From: Winogradskya humida
GTDB lineage: Bacteria; Actinomycetota; Actinomycetes; Mycobacteriales; Micromonosporaceae
NCBI RefSeq assembly: GCF_016862215.1
Contig: NZ_BOMN01000147.1
Location: 1 to 63,685 of the forward strand
Length of the DNA: 63,685 bases
Direction of reading: 5' to 3'
In this document: one piece after another, positions 7,245-15,889 of the stretch
How positions within the stretch are numbered: the stretch's first letter is position 1
How the letters are laid out: every line of letters begins with the position of its first letter
Notes under the pieces: model-generated
What the model saw: only the letters and a program-made list of their open reading frames with translations
What the model was told of the DNA's origin: nothing
Database searches by the model: none
Program-made: the position numbers and the translations under genes

Positions 7245-9749
7245 TCAGGACTGGTCAGCGGAGGTGCTTCCGCGCTGGACGCCGCTGCGGAAGGCGGTGA
7301 GCCTGGCGCGTACGTCGTCCGGTGAGGCGCTGACGGGGGCGGGCCGTTCCGCGGTACGGGTGGGGGCCGTGGCCGCGGAGCGTTCGGTGCCGGAGTTGGC
7401 CTGCTTGCGGGCGCGTGGTGCGCGTTTGCGCAGGCCGTTGGGGGTGCGGTCGGCGTCGTCGGCGGGCCGCTCGAACGTGTACATATCCATCCCGAGGGTG
7501 TTCTCCGGGCCCTGCCGCAGCGCCGCCGGGCTGCCGGTCATGGGCACGAACTCGATGGTGGCCGGCCTGATCCGGCTGTCCGTGGACACCGGCTGCTCGA
7601 CAGGCGTCATGGTGACGACCTGCGTGTCGGCCACCGCCTGCGTGTCGGCCACCGCCTGGCTGTCGGCCACCGAGGCCAGCTCGCGGGCGGGCTCCGGGCG
7701 GCGGGGTTCGGCAATGCGGGGTTCGGCCATCCGGGGTTCGGCCATGCGGCGGGGTTCGGCGATCCGCTGGGTGCCGCGTTCCGGTGCGCCGACGGCCGGC
7801 TGACCGGCCAGCAGGCTCGGCGGGAGCACGATCCGCGCGGTCACGCCGGTCACCGGGGACGGCGCGAGCTGCACGTCGATGTCCATGTCGGTGGCGAGCC
7901 GGCCGACCACGTAGTGACCGAGGAAGCGGGTGGGCGCCGTGATGAAGTCGCCCTCGCCCCGCAGCCGCTGGTTCGCGATCTCGAGGTCGTCCCTGCTCAT
8001 GCCGACACCCTGGTCGGTGATCGCGATCAGATAACTGTCCCCGATCCGGCGTCCCTGGATCTCGACGTCGGCGTCGGGCGGCGAGAAGACCAGGCCGTTC
8101 TCGACCAGCTCGGCGAGCATGTGCGCGATGCCGCTGACCACGGCGCCGGCGACCAGGGCCTCGTCGACGCGGCGCAGCGCGACCCGGCGGTACTCCTCGA
8201 CCTCGGAGACCGCGGCGCGGATGACGTCCGCGATCGGCAGCGGGTCCGACCACTGCCGGGGGCTGGCCGCGCCGACGAGCACGAGCAGGCTCTCGGCGTT
8301 GCGGCGCATGCGGGTGGCGAGGTGGTCGAGCTCGAAGAGGTTCGCGAGCCCGGCCGGGTCCGACTCCTCCCGTTCCAGGGTGGTGATGAAGCCGAGCTGG
8401 CGGCGCAGCAGGTTCTGGTTGCGCCGGCCGAGGTTGGCCAGCGACTCCGTGGTGCTGTGCCGCAGCATCGCCTGCTCGGTGGCGAGCGAGTACGCGGTGG
8501 CCTGCACCCGGTCGAGTGCGTCGGCGACCAGGCGGACCTCGTCGCTGGAGCGGGCGGGCACAGCCACGGCGGGGGGTGGCGTGCGGTCGTCACCGGCGAT
8601 GGCCGTACGCACCGCCGCCGGCAGCCGCTCACCCGCCAGCCGGTTGGCCTCCGCGGCGAGGGTGGCCAGCGGCGACGCGATCGACCGGGACGCCACCGTG
8701 GCCAGGTAGACCGAGCCGAGAACGCAGATGAGCACGGCACCGAGCAGGATGCCCATCCGCCGGGCGGCGTCGGACTGCAGGGTGCCCGCCCGGTCCTGGA
8801 TGACCGAGCCGACGTGCTGCTGCAGCTGGCGCATGTCGTCGAGGACGGTGGTCTGCGCCGACCACCAGGACTGCGGGTTGAGCTGCAGGTTGCGCCCGTC
8901 ACCGGCGTTCAGCGCGACCTGTTCGAAGTACGCGGCGACCTGGGCGGGACCGGTGCCGAGAACGTAGTCCTTCGCGGTGCGCTGGGTGTCGGTGGCGTAC
9001 CGGGTGAACGCCGTGAGGGCGTCGTCCTTGGCCGCGCGCATGGTGACGAACTGCAGGAACTCGCCGGAGCGGAAACCGCCCGCGGAGAAGACGCCGTTGA
9101 GGAACGCGCGCTCCTGGGCGGTGCTCTCCTTGGCGTCGCCGAGCGCCTCGAGGGCGTTGACCCCGCGGCGCAGGGCCGGGTCGGCGGAGCTGTCCAGGCC
9201 GTAGTCGACGCTGCTCAGCTCGGCGATGCGTCCTGTGTAGAACGTGAAGGTGGGTGCCCGGTCGGCGGCTCCGGCGTCGGTGCCGGCCCGGACGCCGGCG
9301 AGGCCGTCCAGCTCGCGTACGGCCCGGGCCACCCGGTCCTGGGTGGTGCCCCCGCTCGCGATCAGCTTCTCGACCCCGGCACGCCGGTCGTCGACGCGTT
9401 TGCGGGCGGGGCCCAGCTCGGAACGGAAACCGACGTTGCCGCCGAGCAGGCCGGCGGTGAGGCCACGCTCGGTCTGCAGCTCCTGGACGAGGTCCTGCAC
9501 CGCGAGGACCAGGGTGACGGCCTTCGCGGAGGCGTCGGCGTTGCGGTAGTTGTCGATCTCGATGACGCTGATGACGCCGAGCAGCACCAGGACGGCGACG
9601 ACGGGCAGGGCCAGGGTGCGGACCACCCGGCGGCGGATCGTGCCACCGGACCGGCCGGTGGTGGGTGTGGGCGGCGCGGGGATGTCCTCGGCCCGGGTGA
9701 CGGGGAGGCCGGAATCTTCGGTGGCTTGGCGTGGGCGCGGAATCTTCAT
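7245..9749 (-). CDS. cvnA: Conservon sensor kinase-like protein CvnA (nitrate/nitrite-sensing domain)
   Basis: 834 aa membrane sensor. Order: cytoplasmic tail (1-35), membrane helix 1 (about 42-62), a large extracytoplasmic NIT-type helical domain (about 65-330), helix 2 (about 338-360), a HAMP-like linker (IASPLATLAAEANRLA), a dimerisation segment (FELDHLATRMRRNAES), and an HATPase domain with N box (ELVENGLVFSPPDA) and G1 box (ITDQGVGM). No classical HisKA phospho-acceptor motif is evident, as usual for CvnA. The C-terminal tail is disordered and contains 18-bp and 15/18-bp repeats. No good ribosome site precedes the ATG at 9749, so the N-terminus is not certain. It heads the cvnABCD operon. 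Confidence 0.9.
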   Translation of the reverse strand: MKIPRPRQATEDSGLPVTRAEDIPAPPTPTTGRSGGTIRRRVVRTLALPVVAVLVLLGVISVIEIDNYRNADASAKAVTLVLAVQDLVQELQTERGLTAGLLGGNVGFRSELGPARKRVDDRRAGVEKLIASGGTTQDRVARAVRELDGLAGVRAGTDAGAADRAPTFTFYTGRIAELSSVDYGLDSSADPALRRGVNALEALGDAKESTAQERAFLNGVFSAGGFRSGEFLQFVTMRAAKDDALTAFTRYATDTQRTAKDYVLGTGPAQVAAYFEQVALNAGDGRNLQLNPQSWWSAQTTVLDDMRQLQQHVGSVIQDRAGTLQSDAARRMGILLGAVLICVLGSVYLATVASRSIASPLATLAAEANRLAGERLPAAVRTAIAGDDRTPPPAVAVPARSSDEVRLVADALDRVQATAYSLATEQAMLRHSTTESLANLGRRNQNLLRRQLGFITTLEREESDPAGLANLFELDHLATRMRRNAESLLVLVGAASPRQWSDPLPIADVIRAAVSEVEEYRRVALRRVDEALVAGAVVSGIAHMLAELVENGLVFSPPDADVEIQGRRIGDSYLIAITDQGVGMSRDDLEIANQRLRGEGDFITAPTRFLGHYVVGRLATDMDIDVQLAPSPVTGVTARIVLPPSLLAGQPAVGAPERGTQRIAEPRRMAEPRMAEPRIAEPRRPEPARELASVADSQAVADTQAVADTQVVTMTPVEQPVSTDSRIRPATIEFVPMTGSPAALRQGPENTLGMDMYTFERPADDADRTPNGLRKRAPRARKQANSGTERSAATAPTRTAERPAPVSASPDDVRARLTAFRSGVQRGSTSADQS
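7621..7765 (-). repeat. In-frame short tandem repeats in the CvnA C-terminal tail
   Basis: Three 18-bp units (7621-7674) encode the hexapeptide-like ADTQAV series. Nearby units of 15 and 18 bp (about 7700-7765) encode the AEPRM/AEPRI series. Both keep the frame and lie in the disordered region after the HATPase domain. Confidence 0.7.
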
Positions 9750-9887
9750 CGGGGCGGACTCGCAACCTCTAGCTCTGTCGAATATGTGTCTGATGCGTGG
9801 CCGAGGGTTCCAGACATCGCCATGATTTGACCGGGGCGGTCCGCGATGTACGAATTTTCTACCCGGACGGGGTCTTCGAAGCAGGCC

Positions 9888-9914
9888 CCGCGGACGCCGG
9901 ATCGACGTCCGCGG
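9888..9914 (-). terminator. Hairpin terminator after binding-protein copy 2
   Basis: Perfect 9-bp stem CCGCGGACG / CGTCCGCGG with a 9-base loop, 20 bp beyond the stop of the 9934-10905 gene. There is no U-tract, as is common in actinobacteria. It separates that gene from the conservon operon; the rest of 9750-9933 should hold the cvnA promoter, though I see no clear consensus. Confidence 0.6.
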
Positions 9915-9933
9915 AGCGGTGATTCTCAGTAGC

Positions 9934-10905
9934 TCAGCTCGCGGCGGGGATCCACGGCTTCCAGGTCGCCTCGTGCTCCTTGACCCATTTCTCGCCGGCC
10001 GCTTCCGCCGTCATGCCCTGGTTGGTGATGTAATCGGAAACCAGGTTCTGATCATCGTTGGTCCAGGTGAAGTTCTTGATCAGCTTGAACGCGGTACTGT
10101 CGGAGTCCGCGAATTTCTTACTGACGATCTTGTCGAGCGTATAGTCCGGGTAGTCGCAGGCGATCTTCTTCGGATCCGCGTCGCAGCCCGCGGTGTATGC
10201 CGGCAGCTTCACCCGCGCGTACTTCTCTTTCGAGAACAGCCACTGCGGCTCGTAGAAGTAGAACAACAGCGGCTTTTTCTGCGCGGTCGCCTGCTGGGCG
10301 GCCTTGATCAATGCGGCCTCGCTGCCGGAGTACACGACCTTGTAGTTCAGCTTCAGGTTCTCCACCAGCGCCGCGTCGTTCGTGACGAACGAGGGGTCAC
10401 CGTCCAGGAGCTGCCCCTTGCCGCCGGACTCCGAGGTCTTGAACAGGTCGGCGTACTTGTTCAGGTTGGCGCCGTCGGTGATGTCGGGGTACTTCTCGAC
10501 CATCCACTGCGGGACGTACCAGCCGATCACGCCCTTGTTGCCGGTCGCTCCGAGGTCGACCGCGACCTTCTTCTCCTCGATGTACGTCTTCTTCAGATCG
10601 TCGTGGCCCCAGTTCTCCACGACGGCGTCGACCTCACCGGTCTCGAAGCCCTGCCAGGAGATCTCCTCCTTGAGCGACTTCTTGTCCACGGTGTAGCCCA
10701 GCTCGTGCTCGAGCAGATATCCGAGAACGGCGGCATTCGCCTCATAGCCGACCCACGGGTTGATCGCGAGTTTGACGGTGCCCTTCGACCCCGCCGCCTT
10801 CTCATCCGTTCCGGCATCGGACGACGCACCGCCACAACCGGCCACCGCCATCCCGAGCGCCACGGTTACCGCGGCGAGGCGGAACGGCATTGCGAATCTC
10901 GTCAA
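9934..10905 (-). CDS. Glycine-betaine/proline-type ABC substrate-binding lipoprotein (copy 2)
   Basis: 323 aa from TTG 10905, chosen because GGAGGGA lies seven bases upstream; the ATG at 10890 has no such site. The lipobox is VAGCGGA. It shares INPWVGYEAN, NWGHDDLKKTYI, GNKGVIGWYVPQWM and FTWTNDDQN with copy 1 at 4794-5750. The two look like a duplication that now flanks the conservon. No permease or ATPase is nearby. The gene has its own promoter region with a perfect palindrome at 11031-11046 and its own terminator at 9888-9914. Confidence 0.86.
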   Translation of the reverse strand: MTRFAMPFRLAAVTVALGMAVAGCGGASSDAGTDEKAAGSKGTVKLAINPWVGYEANAAVLGYLLEHELGYTVDKKSLKEEISWQGFETGEVDAVVENWGHDDLKKTYIEEKKVAVDLGATGNKGVIGWYVPQWMVEKYPDITDGANLNKYADLFKTSESGGKGQLLDGDPSFVTNDAALVENLKLNYKVVYSGSEAALIKAAQQATAQKKPLLFYFYEPQWLFSKEKYARVKLPAYTAGCDADPKKIACDYPDYTLDKIVSKKFADSDSTAFKLIKNFTWTNDDQNLVSDYITNQGMTAEAAGEKWVKEHEATWKPWIPAAS

Positions 10906-11030
10906 GGAATTCCCTCCAGATGATGCACTGCCGCCACTCACCGCCCATGGCGGTGAGGGCGCCGACCGCCGCCATAGGATTGTGGTGACGCACCGATACG
11001 GTCAATGGGCCGGACAGAGTTTTACCAGAG

Positions 11031-11046
11031 CGCAATAACTATTGCG
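11031..11046. promoter_or_regulatory. Perfect inverted repeat, candidate operator
   Basis: CGCAATA-AC-TATTGCG is a perfect 7-bp inverted repeat with a 2-bp spacer in an otherwise AT-richer intergenic stretch. It lies 126 bp before the binding-protein start (minus strand) and 91 bp before a possible small ORF (plus strand), so it could control either. I cannot name the regulator. Confidence 0.45.
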
Positions 11047-11136
11047 TCACTCATCGCCGACCTTCGGGCGACCTGACTCCGGCTGGTCCACCAAGGATCA
11101 TCGCCCTCAGTGATCATGTCCCGGAGGGATTTACTC

Positions 11137-11289
11137 ATGACGAAATCGCCAGGTTACTTTTCCGGATATCAGCCCGGAACACAAAGGAGGCATCTCTGCG
11201 TGCGCAAATACCCAATGCGAGGTGTGATCGCACCGTCCACATCGCGGACACGGGATGATTTCCACACGGTCCCCACCCGGTCACGATGA
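11137..11289 (+). CDS. Possible 50-aa small protein
   Basis: ATG 11137 has a strong ribosome site (GGAGGG, eight bases upstream) and opens a 50-residue frame beginning MTKSPGYFSGYQPG and ending TVPTRSR. A second good site (AAAGGAGG) precedes an in-frame GTG at 11200, so a 29-residue form is also possible. There is no membrane segment and no family I recognise. The nearest downstream plus-strand gene is a pseudogene, so a leader-peptide role is not supported. Coding status is uncertain; the two well-placed ribosome sites are the only argument. Confidence 0.35.
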   Translation: MTKSPGYFSGYQPGTQRRHLCVRKYPMRGVIAPSTSRTRDDFHTVPTRSR

Positions 11290-11332
11290 GTCAGCCTAAA
11301 AGATCTTGAAATAAAGATCCGCAACACGATCG

Positions 11333-11962
11333 TCACCGGCCCCGCGGACCCCCGGCGAAACCTGACAGAGAGAGACGGTCAGGAGGGTGTGCGACCGATG
11401 TAGAGCAGATGCCCGGCGGTGCCGAGGAGGCTGGGCTCTGTCGCCGTGCGGGCGAGGAGGCCGAGGTGAAACGGCCGGGATGCGGGTTGCTGTACGCCCC
11501 GCGGGTCAGCAGCGCATCAACGAATGCGAGGTCGGTCAGGCGGGCGCGTTCGTCGGGGATCGTCAGCGTGCGCCGGAGCAGGGTGAACCGCGGGATCAGG
11601 GCGATGGCGACCAGGCCGCCGGGGGCGGTGACCCGGATGATCTCGCTCAGGGCCCGGCTGCGGTCCTCGGGGTCGGGGAGATGGTAGAACGGGCCGAGAG
11701 CCAGCGTCGCGGCGAACGTCGCGCCGGGCCAGCGGGTGAGGTCGCGCGCGTCGGCTTCGGCGATCTCATGCACCCCGGTCGGCGCCAGATGGTCGCGGCC
11801 GGTGGCGGGGAGGTGCGGGTGCAGCAGCCGTGTGGTGAGCTGGAACTCCAGGCGGCCCTCGGGGGTCTCGAGCCGGTCCAGCTCGCGCCGGTTGGACGAG
11901 CCGTAGTAGTCGCGGACGGCCTCGGTCACGACAATGGCGTCAGGGCGTCGTTCACATAACAC
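11333..11962 (-). pseudogene. Decayed SAM-dependent methyltransferase
   Basis: The frame begins like a class I methyltransferase (VRDYYGSSNRRELDRLETP, then LTTRLLHPHLP). The SAM-binding motif I that should follow is missing: the text jumps to an AEADARDLTRWP segment matching the later ADA-D-L part of the fold. After ALLTRGAYSNPHPGRF the sequence becomes Ser/Pro/Arg-rich and no longer resembles a methyltransferase, which indicates a frameshift. Loss of motif I and of the C-terminus makes an active enzyme unlikely. It is divergent from, and 9 bp away from, another broken gene. Confidence 0.7.
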
Positions 11963-11971
11963 ACAATTCCC

Positions 11972-12850
11972 ATGGGCTATGTATGTTTAGTCGGCGCCAC
12001 AACACCGTTGTCAGTTCTGGATCTCATCCCGCGCAGCAGTGGCGACAGCACCGTGACGGCTGTGCGCAACGTCATCGATCTGGCTCAGCAGGCCGAGCGC
12101 TTCGGGTGTCAGCGCTACTGGTTCGCCGAGCATCATCTCAACCCCGGGGTGCTGGGCGCGTCCCCGGCGGTGTCCATCTCGCTGGTCGCGGGGGCCACCA
12201 GCACCATCCGGATCGGGTCGGCAGGGGTTCAGCTCGGGCATCGGCAGCCGCTGGCCACGGTGGAGGAGTCCGGGCTGCTCGATGCGGCGTACCCGGGGCG
12301 GCTGGATCTCGGTCTTGGCCGGTCGTTCGGGCGGCAGAAAGAAAAGCCCGAAGCAGAAGCAGCAGCCGCAGCGTACGCCGTAAGGGGCGGAACCGGCTCC
12401 CACACCGTCGAGCAGCGCGCCGGGAACGGGTTGCTGCTGCCCAAGCAGTACGACGTCACCAAGCTCCTGGCGACCTCGCGCACCAAGGTCGCCGCGCTGC
12501 TCGACCTGTTGCAGCAGCCGGGCGCGTACACCCCCGATTACGAGTCACAGGTCAGCGACATCCTCGCGTTGCTGGCGGGCACGTACGTGTCGCCGGGCGG
12601 GGTGGCGGTCCACGCGTAACCCGGGGAGGGCGCGGCGGTGCAGGTGTGGATCCTCGGTGCCTCGGGCGGGTCCAGTGCGACGGTGGCGGGGGAGCGGGGG
12701 CTGCGGTTCGTCGCCGGGTACCACCGCAGTCCGAGCACGGTGATCGACGCCGTGGACGCGTACCGTGCCGCGTTTGTGCCCTCCGCCGAGCTGGACCGGC
12801 CCCACATCTCGGTCTCCGCCGACGTCGTAATGGGTGACAGTGACGAGCAG
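11972..12850 (+). pseudogene. Broken luciferase-like (LLM) flavin oxidoreductase
   Basis: Begins with a good LLM N-terminus (LSVLDLIP, RYWFAEHHLNPGV, TSTIRIGSAGVQLGH, YPGRLDLGLGRS). An in-frame TAA at 12617-12619 interrupts it after GGVAVHA; the same frame then continues with PGEGAAVQVWILGASGGSSATVAGE, HRSP and SADVVMGD, all typical of the family. Homology stops near 12850 before the normal end. So there is one nonsense codon plus a missing C-terminus. It converges on the MFS gene. It is probably a relic of the monooxygenase group found nearby. Confidence 0.75.
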
Positions 12851-12907
12851 GCTGCCGTGCCCGGTGGGGCAACTGCGCGTCGTTCGCGGTCCGGGCCTGT
12901 CGTGCGG

Positions 12908-14356
12908 TCAGCGGGCTTTCTGGTGCACGGGCGGGGTGAGGGGCAGCGGGCCCGGCTGACGGGTGTCGAGGGCTGCGAACGTCGCCGAGAGGGCGAGCAT
13001 CGCGCAGCAGACCGTCAGGCCGTACGCCGCTGACGTCCGGGTGACGCCCGTGGCTGCGGAGAGGGCGAGGTCCGCGACGGCGGCGGTGCACACGGTCGCG
13101 GAGATGCGCTGGGAGACCTGGAGGAATCCGGCGGCGAGCCCGGCTGCGCCGGCCGGGGCGTGGGCGAGGGTGAGCGCCTGGTTCGGGGAGATGATCAGGC
13201 CGTTGGTGATGCCCAGGAGCAGCTGGGTCAGGGTGAGCCCGAGCGCGAGGTGCCGCTCCGGTGCCCACAGCAGCACCGCCACGGTGCCGGTGAGGGTCGC
13301 CAGTGAGCCGGCGAGCGCCCAGACGACGCTGATCCGGCCGTAGCGGCTGACCACGCGCCAGCTCAGCGACGAGGCCACGGCGAAACCGAGGGCGCTGGGG
13401 AGCGTGACGAGGGCGGCGCGCAGCGGGGTCCAGCCGAGACCGTCCTGCAGGAACAGGGTCAGCGCCAGCGAGGCGGACAGCGACGAGCCGAACTGGAACA
13501 TGGCCACGAGGGTGCCCAGGGTGAAGCTGCGGGACCGGGTCAGGGCCGGGAGCAGGATGGGCGTACGCCCGAGCCCCGTGTACCGGCGTTCCCAGAAGAT
13601 GAGCAGGGCCAGGAGCGGGGGCAGCGCGAGCAGCCAGAGCGCCCGGGGCGGTCCCTGGCCGGCGGGCAGCACGAACGGCAGCAGCAGGCAGATCGTCGCC
13701 AGCGCCAGCAACCCGATCCCGGGCAGGTCCAGGCTGACCCGGCGTGCCGTGACCGGCCGTGACTGCGGCAGCCACACGATCGCCGCGGGGATCGTCAGCA
13801 GGCCGAACGGCAGGCTCGCCAGCAGCACCCAGCGCCAGCCGTCAGCCCCGCCGAGCCCGCCGATCCCGCCGAGTCCGCTGAGCAGGGTGCCGCCGACAAG
13901 GGGACCGATGACCCCGGCGATGCCCCCGACCGTGGCGTAGGCGCCGAGCGCCCGGGTGCGCTCCCGGCCGGTGAAGTGCTGCTGGATCAGGCCCAGGACC
14001 TGCGGGTTCACCGTGCCGGCGCCGACTCCTTGTAGCAGCCGGGCGACCGCGACGACCCAGTCCTGCGTGGCGGTGCCGCCGAGCACGCTGCCGAGGCAGA
14101 AGACGCCCATCCCGGCGATGAAGAGCCACTTGCGGCCGTACGCGTCGCCCAGGCGCCCGGCAGGGATCAGCGCGAGACCGAACGTCAGGGAGTAGCCGGC
14201 GATGATCCATTGCAGCGTCGCGGGACCGGCGTCGAGCGACGACCGGATCGCGGGCAGGGCGGTGTTGAGGACCGACTGGTCGAGCAGGGTGGTGAACGCG
14301 GCCGCCAGGCAGAGGGCGAGGGTGGATCTCGCGCCTGGCGGCCGGTCGTGCGTCAC
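12908..14356 (-). CDS. MFS drug/metabolite exporter (DHA2-like, 14-TM type)
   Basis: 482 aa from GTG 14356, which overlaps the stop of the ABC ATPase gene by 4 bp (GTGA). About 14 hydrophobic segments. The family signature between TM2 and TM3 reads AGRLGDAYGRKWLF, and motif C-like GGIAGVIGPLVGG follows in TM5. Such proteins export drugs or small metabolites by proton antiport. The tight coupling to an amino-acid-type importer and, further upstream, to two FMN monooxygenases suggests it removes a by-product of the imported substrate. It is the last gene of the 20.0-12.9 kb locus. Confidence 0.85.
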   Translation of the reverse strand: MTHDRPPGARSTLALCLAAAFTTLLDQSVLNTALPAIRSSLDAGPATLQWIIAGYSLTFGLALIPAGRLGDAYGRKWLFIAGMGVFCLGSVLGGTATQDWVVAVARLLQGVGAGTVNPQVLGLIQQHFTGRERTRALGAYATVGGIAGVIGPLVGGTLLSGLGGIGGLGGADGWRWVLLASLPFGLLTIPAAIVWLPQSRPVTARRVSLDLPGIGLLALATICLLLPFVLPAGQGPPRALWLLALPPLLALLIFWERRYTGLGRTPILLPALTRSRSFTLGTLVAMFQFGSSLSASLALTLFLQDGLGWTPLRAALVTLPSALGFAVASSLSWRVVSRYGRISVVWALAGSLATLTGTVAVLLWAPERHLALGLTLTQLLLGITNGLIISPNQALTLAHAPAGAAGLAAGFLQVSQRISATVCTAAVADLALSAATGVTRTSAAYGLTVCCAMLALSATFAALDTRQPGPLPLTPPVHQKAR

Positions 14357-15108
14357 AGCACCTGGGACAGGAACTGCTGCAGGCGCGGGCTGGTGGGGGA
14401 GTCGAAGATCTGCTCCGGCGGGCCGGCCTCGACGACCACGCCGCCGTCCATGAATGCCACCTTGCCGGCGACGCGACGGGCGAAGCCCATCTCGTGGGTC
14501 ACGACCACCATCGTCATGCCCTGCGCGGCGAGATCGGCCAGCAGCGCGAGGATGCCCTTGACCAGCTCCGGGTCGAGCGCCGAGGTCACCTCGTCGAACA
14601 GCATCGCGCGCGGCGACATCGCGAGCGCCCGGGCGATGGCCACCCGCTGCTGCTGGCCGCCGGAGAGGTTCCCGGGGCGCCGTCCGGCCTTGTCCCGCAG
14701 GCCCACGATGTCGAGCTGGCCCAGGGCCACCTCGTTCGCCTCGTCGGCGGACAGGCCCTTGAGCTTGCGCAGCGCCAGGGTGATGTTCTGCAGGACGGTC
14801 TTGTGCGGGAACAGGTTGAACTGCTGGAACACCATCCCCACCCGCCGGCGCAGCTGATCGGGGTTCCAGGTGAGCGTGTTCTCGCCGTCGAGCAGGACCT
14901 CGCCGCTGTCGGGCTCGATCAGCCTGTTCACCGTACGCAGCAGGGTCGACTTGCCCGACCCGGACGGCCCGATGACACAGACGCTCTGTCCACTGGGGAT
15001 GTCGAGGTCGACGCCGCGCAGGACCTTGTTGGCGCCGAAGGCCAGGTGCAGATCGCGCACCTCGAGGTGCACCGGGTCGGCGGTCTTCCATGAGGTCGTC
15101 GTGCTCAT
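14353..15108 (-). CDS. Polar-amino-acid-type ABC importer, ATPase
   Basis: 251 aa. Walker A GPSGSGKST, Q-loop MVFQQFNLFPH, signature LSGGQQQR, Walker B AMLFDEVTSALD, switch histidine in VVTHEMGF. This is the GlnQ/HisP-like class. It overlaps the permease stop by 4 bp and its own stop overlaps the MFS start by 4 bp, so all three are coupled. The partner genes are the permease at 15105-15860 and the binding protein at 15890-16756. Confidence 0.92.
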   Translation of the reverse strand: MSTTTSWKTADPVHLEVRDLHLAFGANKVLRGVDLDIPSGQSVCVIGPSGSGKSTLLRTVNRLIEPDSGEVLLDGENTLTWNPDQLRRRVGMVFQQFNLFPHKTVLQNITLALRKLKGLSADEANEVALGQLDIVGLRDKAGRRPGNLSGGQQQRVAIARALAMSPRAMLFDEVTSALDPELVKGILALLADLAAQGMTMVVVTHEMGFARRVAGKVAFMDGGVVVEAGPPEQIFDSPTSPRLQQFLSQVL

Positions 15109-15860
15109 CGGGGTGCTACCTCACTGAGCTCGGGGTCGGCTTCCTGGACGGCCTCGGGGCGGCCGGACCGCAGGCGGTTGTCGATGAAGTTCACCAGGTG
15201 CGTCAGCGGGACGGTCAGCACGAGGTAGAACAGCCCGGCGAGCAGCAGCGCCGACTCGTTGCCGGTGTTCGCCGCGTAGTCCTGGCCGATCCGGAACAGC
15301 TCCCGCTGGCTGGCCAGCAGGCCGAGGAAGTAGACCAGGCTGGAATCCTTGACCAGGGCGATGAACTGGTTGACCAGGGCCGGCAGCACCCGCCGGATGC
15401 CCTGCGGGATGACGACCAGTCGCATCGCCGTGAAATACGAGAACCCCAGCGCCCGGGTCGCCTCCAGCTGACCGCGGTCCACACTCTGGATCCCGGAGCG
15501 GAAGATCTCCCCGATGTACGCCCCGGCGACCAGTCCGAGCGCCAGAATGCCCAGCGGATAGGGGTTGGTGCCCCACAATTCGAGCGCGAGCGGCGCCAGC
15601 CCCACCCCGATGAGCAGGATCGTCACCACCACGGGCAGCCCGCGGAAGACGTCCGTGTAGACCCGGGCCGGCCAGCGCAGCCAGCGCGTCTGCGAGATGC
15701 CGGCCACCGCCAGCAGCAACCCGATCAGGGTGCCCAGGATGGCCGAGGCCAGCGCCAGGATCAGCGTGTTCGGCAGGCCGACGGTGAGCATCTCCGGCAG
15801 CGCCTCGCGCATGGAGGGCCAGTCGAAAAAGGTGTCCCAGATCTGGGTCAGGGTGTCCAC
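15105..15860 (-). CDS. Polar-amino-acid-type ABC importer, permease
   Basis: 251 aa with five to six membrane helices. The HisM-type coupling loop appears in GYSDI-like context as RSGIQSVDRGQLEATRALGFSYFTAMRLVVIPQ, the conserved EAA region of this class. A GTG start at 15860 has AGGA eight bases upstream. Start and end overlap or nearly touch its neighbours. In this family one permease often forms a homodimer, which fits the presence of a single gene. Confidence 0.9.
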   Translation of the reverse strand: MDTLTQIWDTFFDWPSMREALPEMLTVGLPNTLILALASAILGTLIGLLLAVAGISQTRWLRWPARVYTDVFRGLPVVVTILLIGVGLAPLALELWGTNPYPLGILALGLVAGAYIGEIFRSGIQSVDRGQLEATRALGFSYFTAMRLVVIPQGIRRVLPALVNQFIALVKDSSLVYFLGLLASQRELFRIGQDYAANTGNESALLLAGLFYLVLTVPLTHLVNFIDNRLRSGRPEAVQEADPELSEVAPR

Positions 15861-15889
15861 GGACGTCTTCCTGTAGGTAAAAGCGGAGG

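Noticed and set aside
7914..9830. 638-codon plus-strand ORF opposite cvnA
   Set aside because: Composition is typical of an antisense shadow (Val/Gly/Asp/Arg-rich, no domain), and cvnA on the other strand is a clear family member with normal codon use.
14202..14857. Plus-strand ORFs over the MFS/ATPase junction
   Set aside because: They lie opposite two coupled genes with clear motifs and show no domain of their own.
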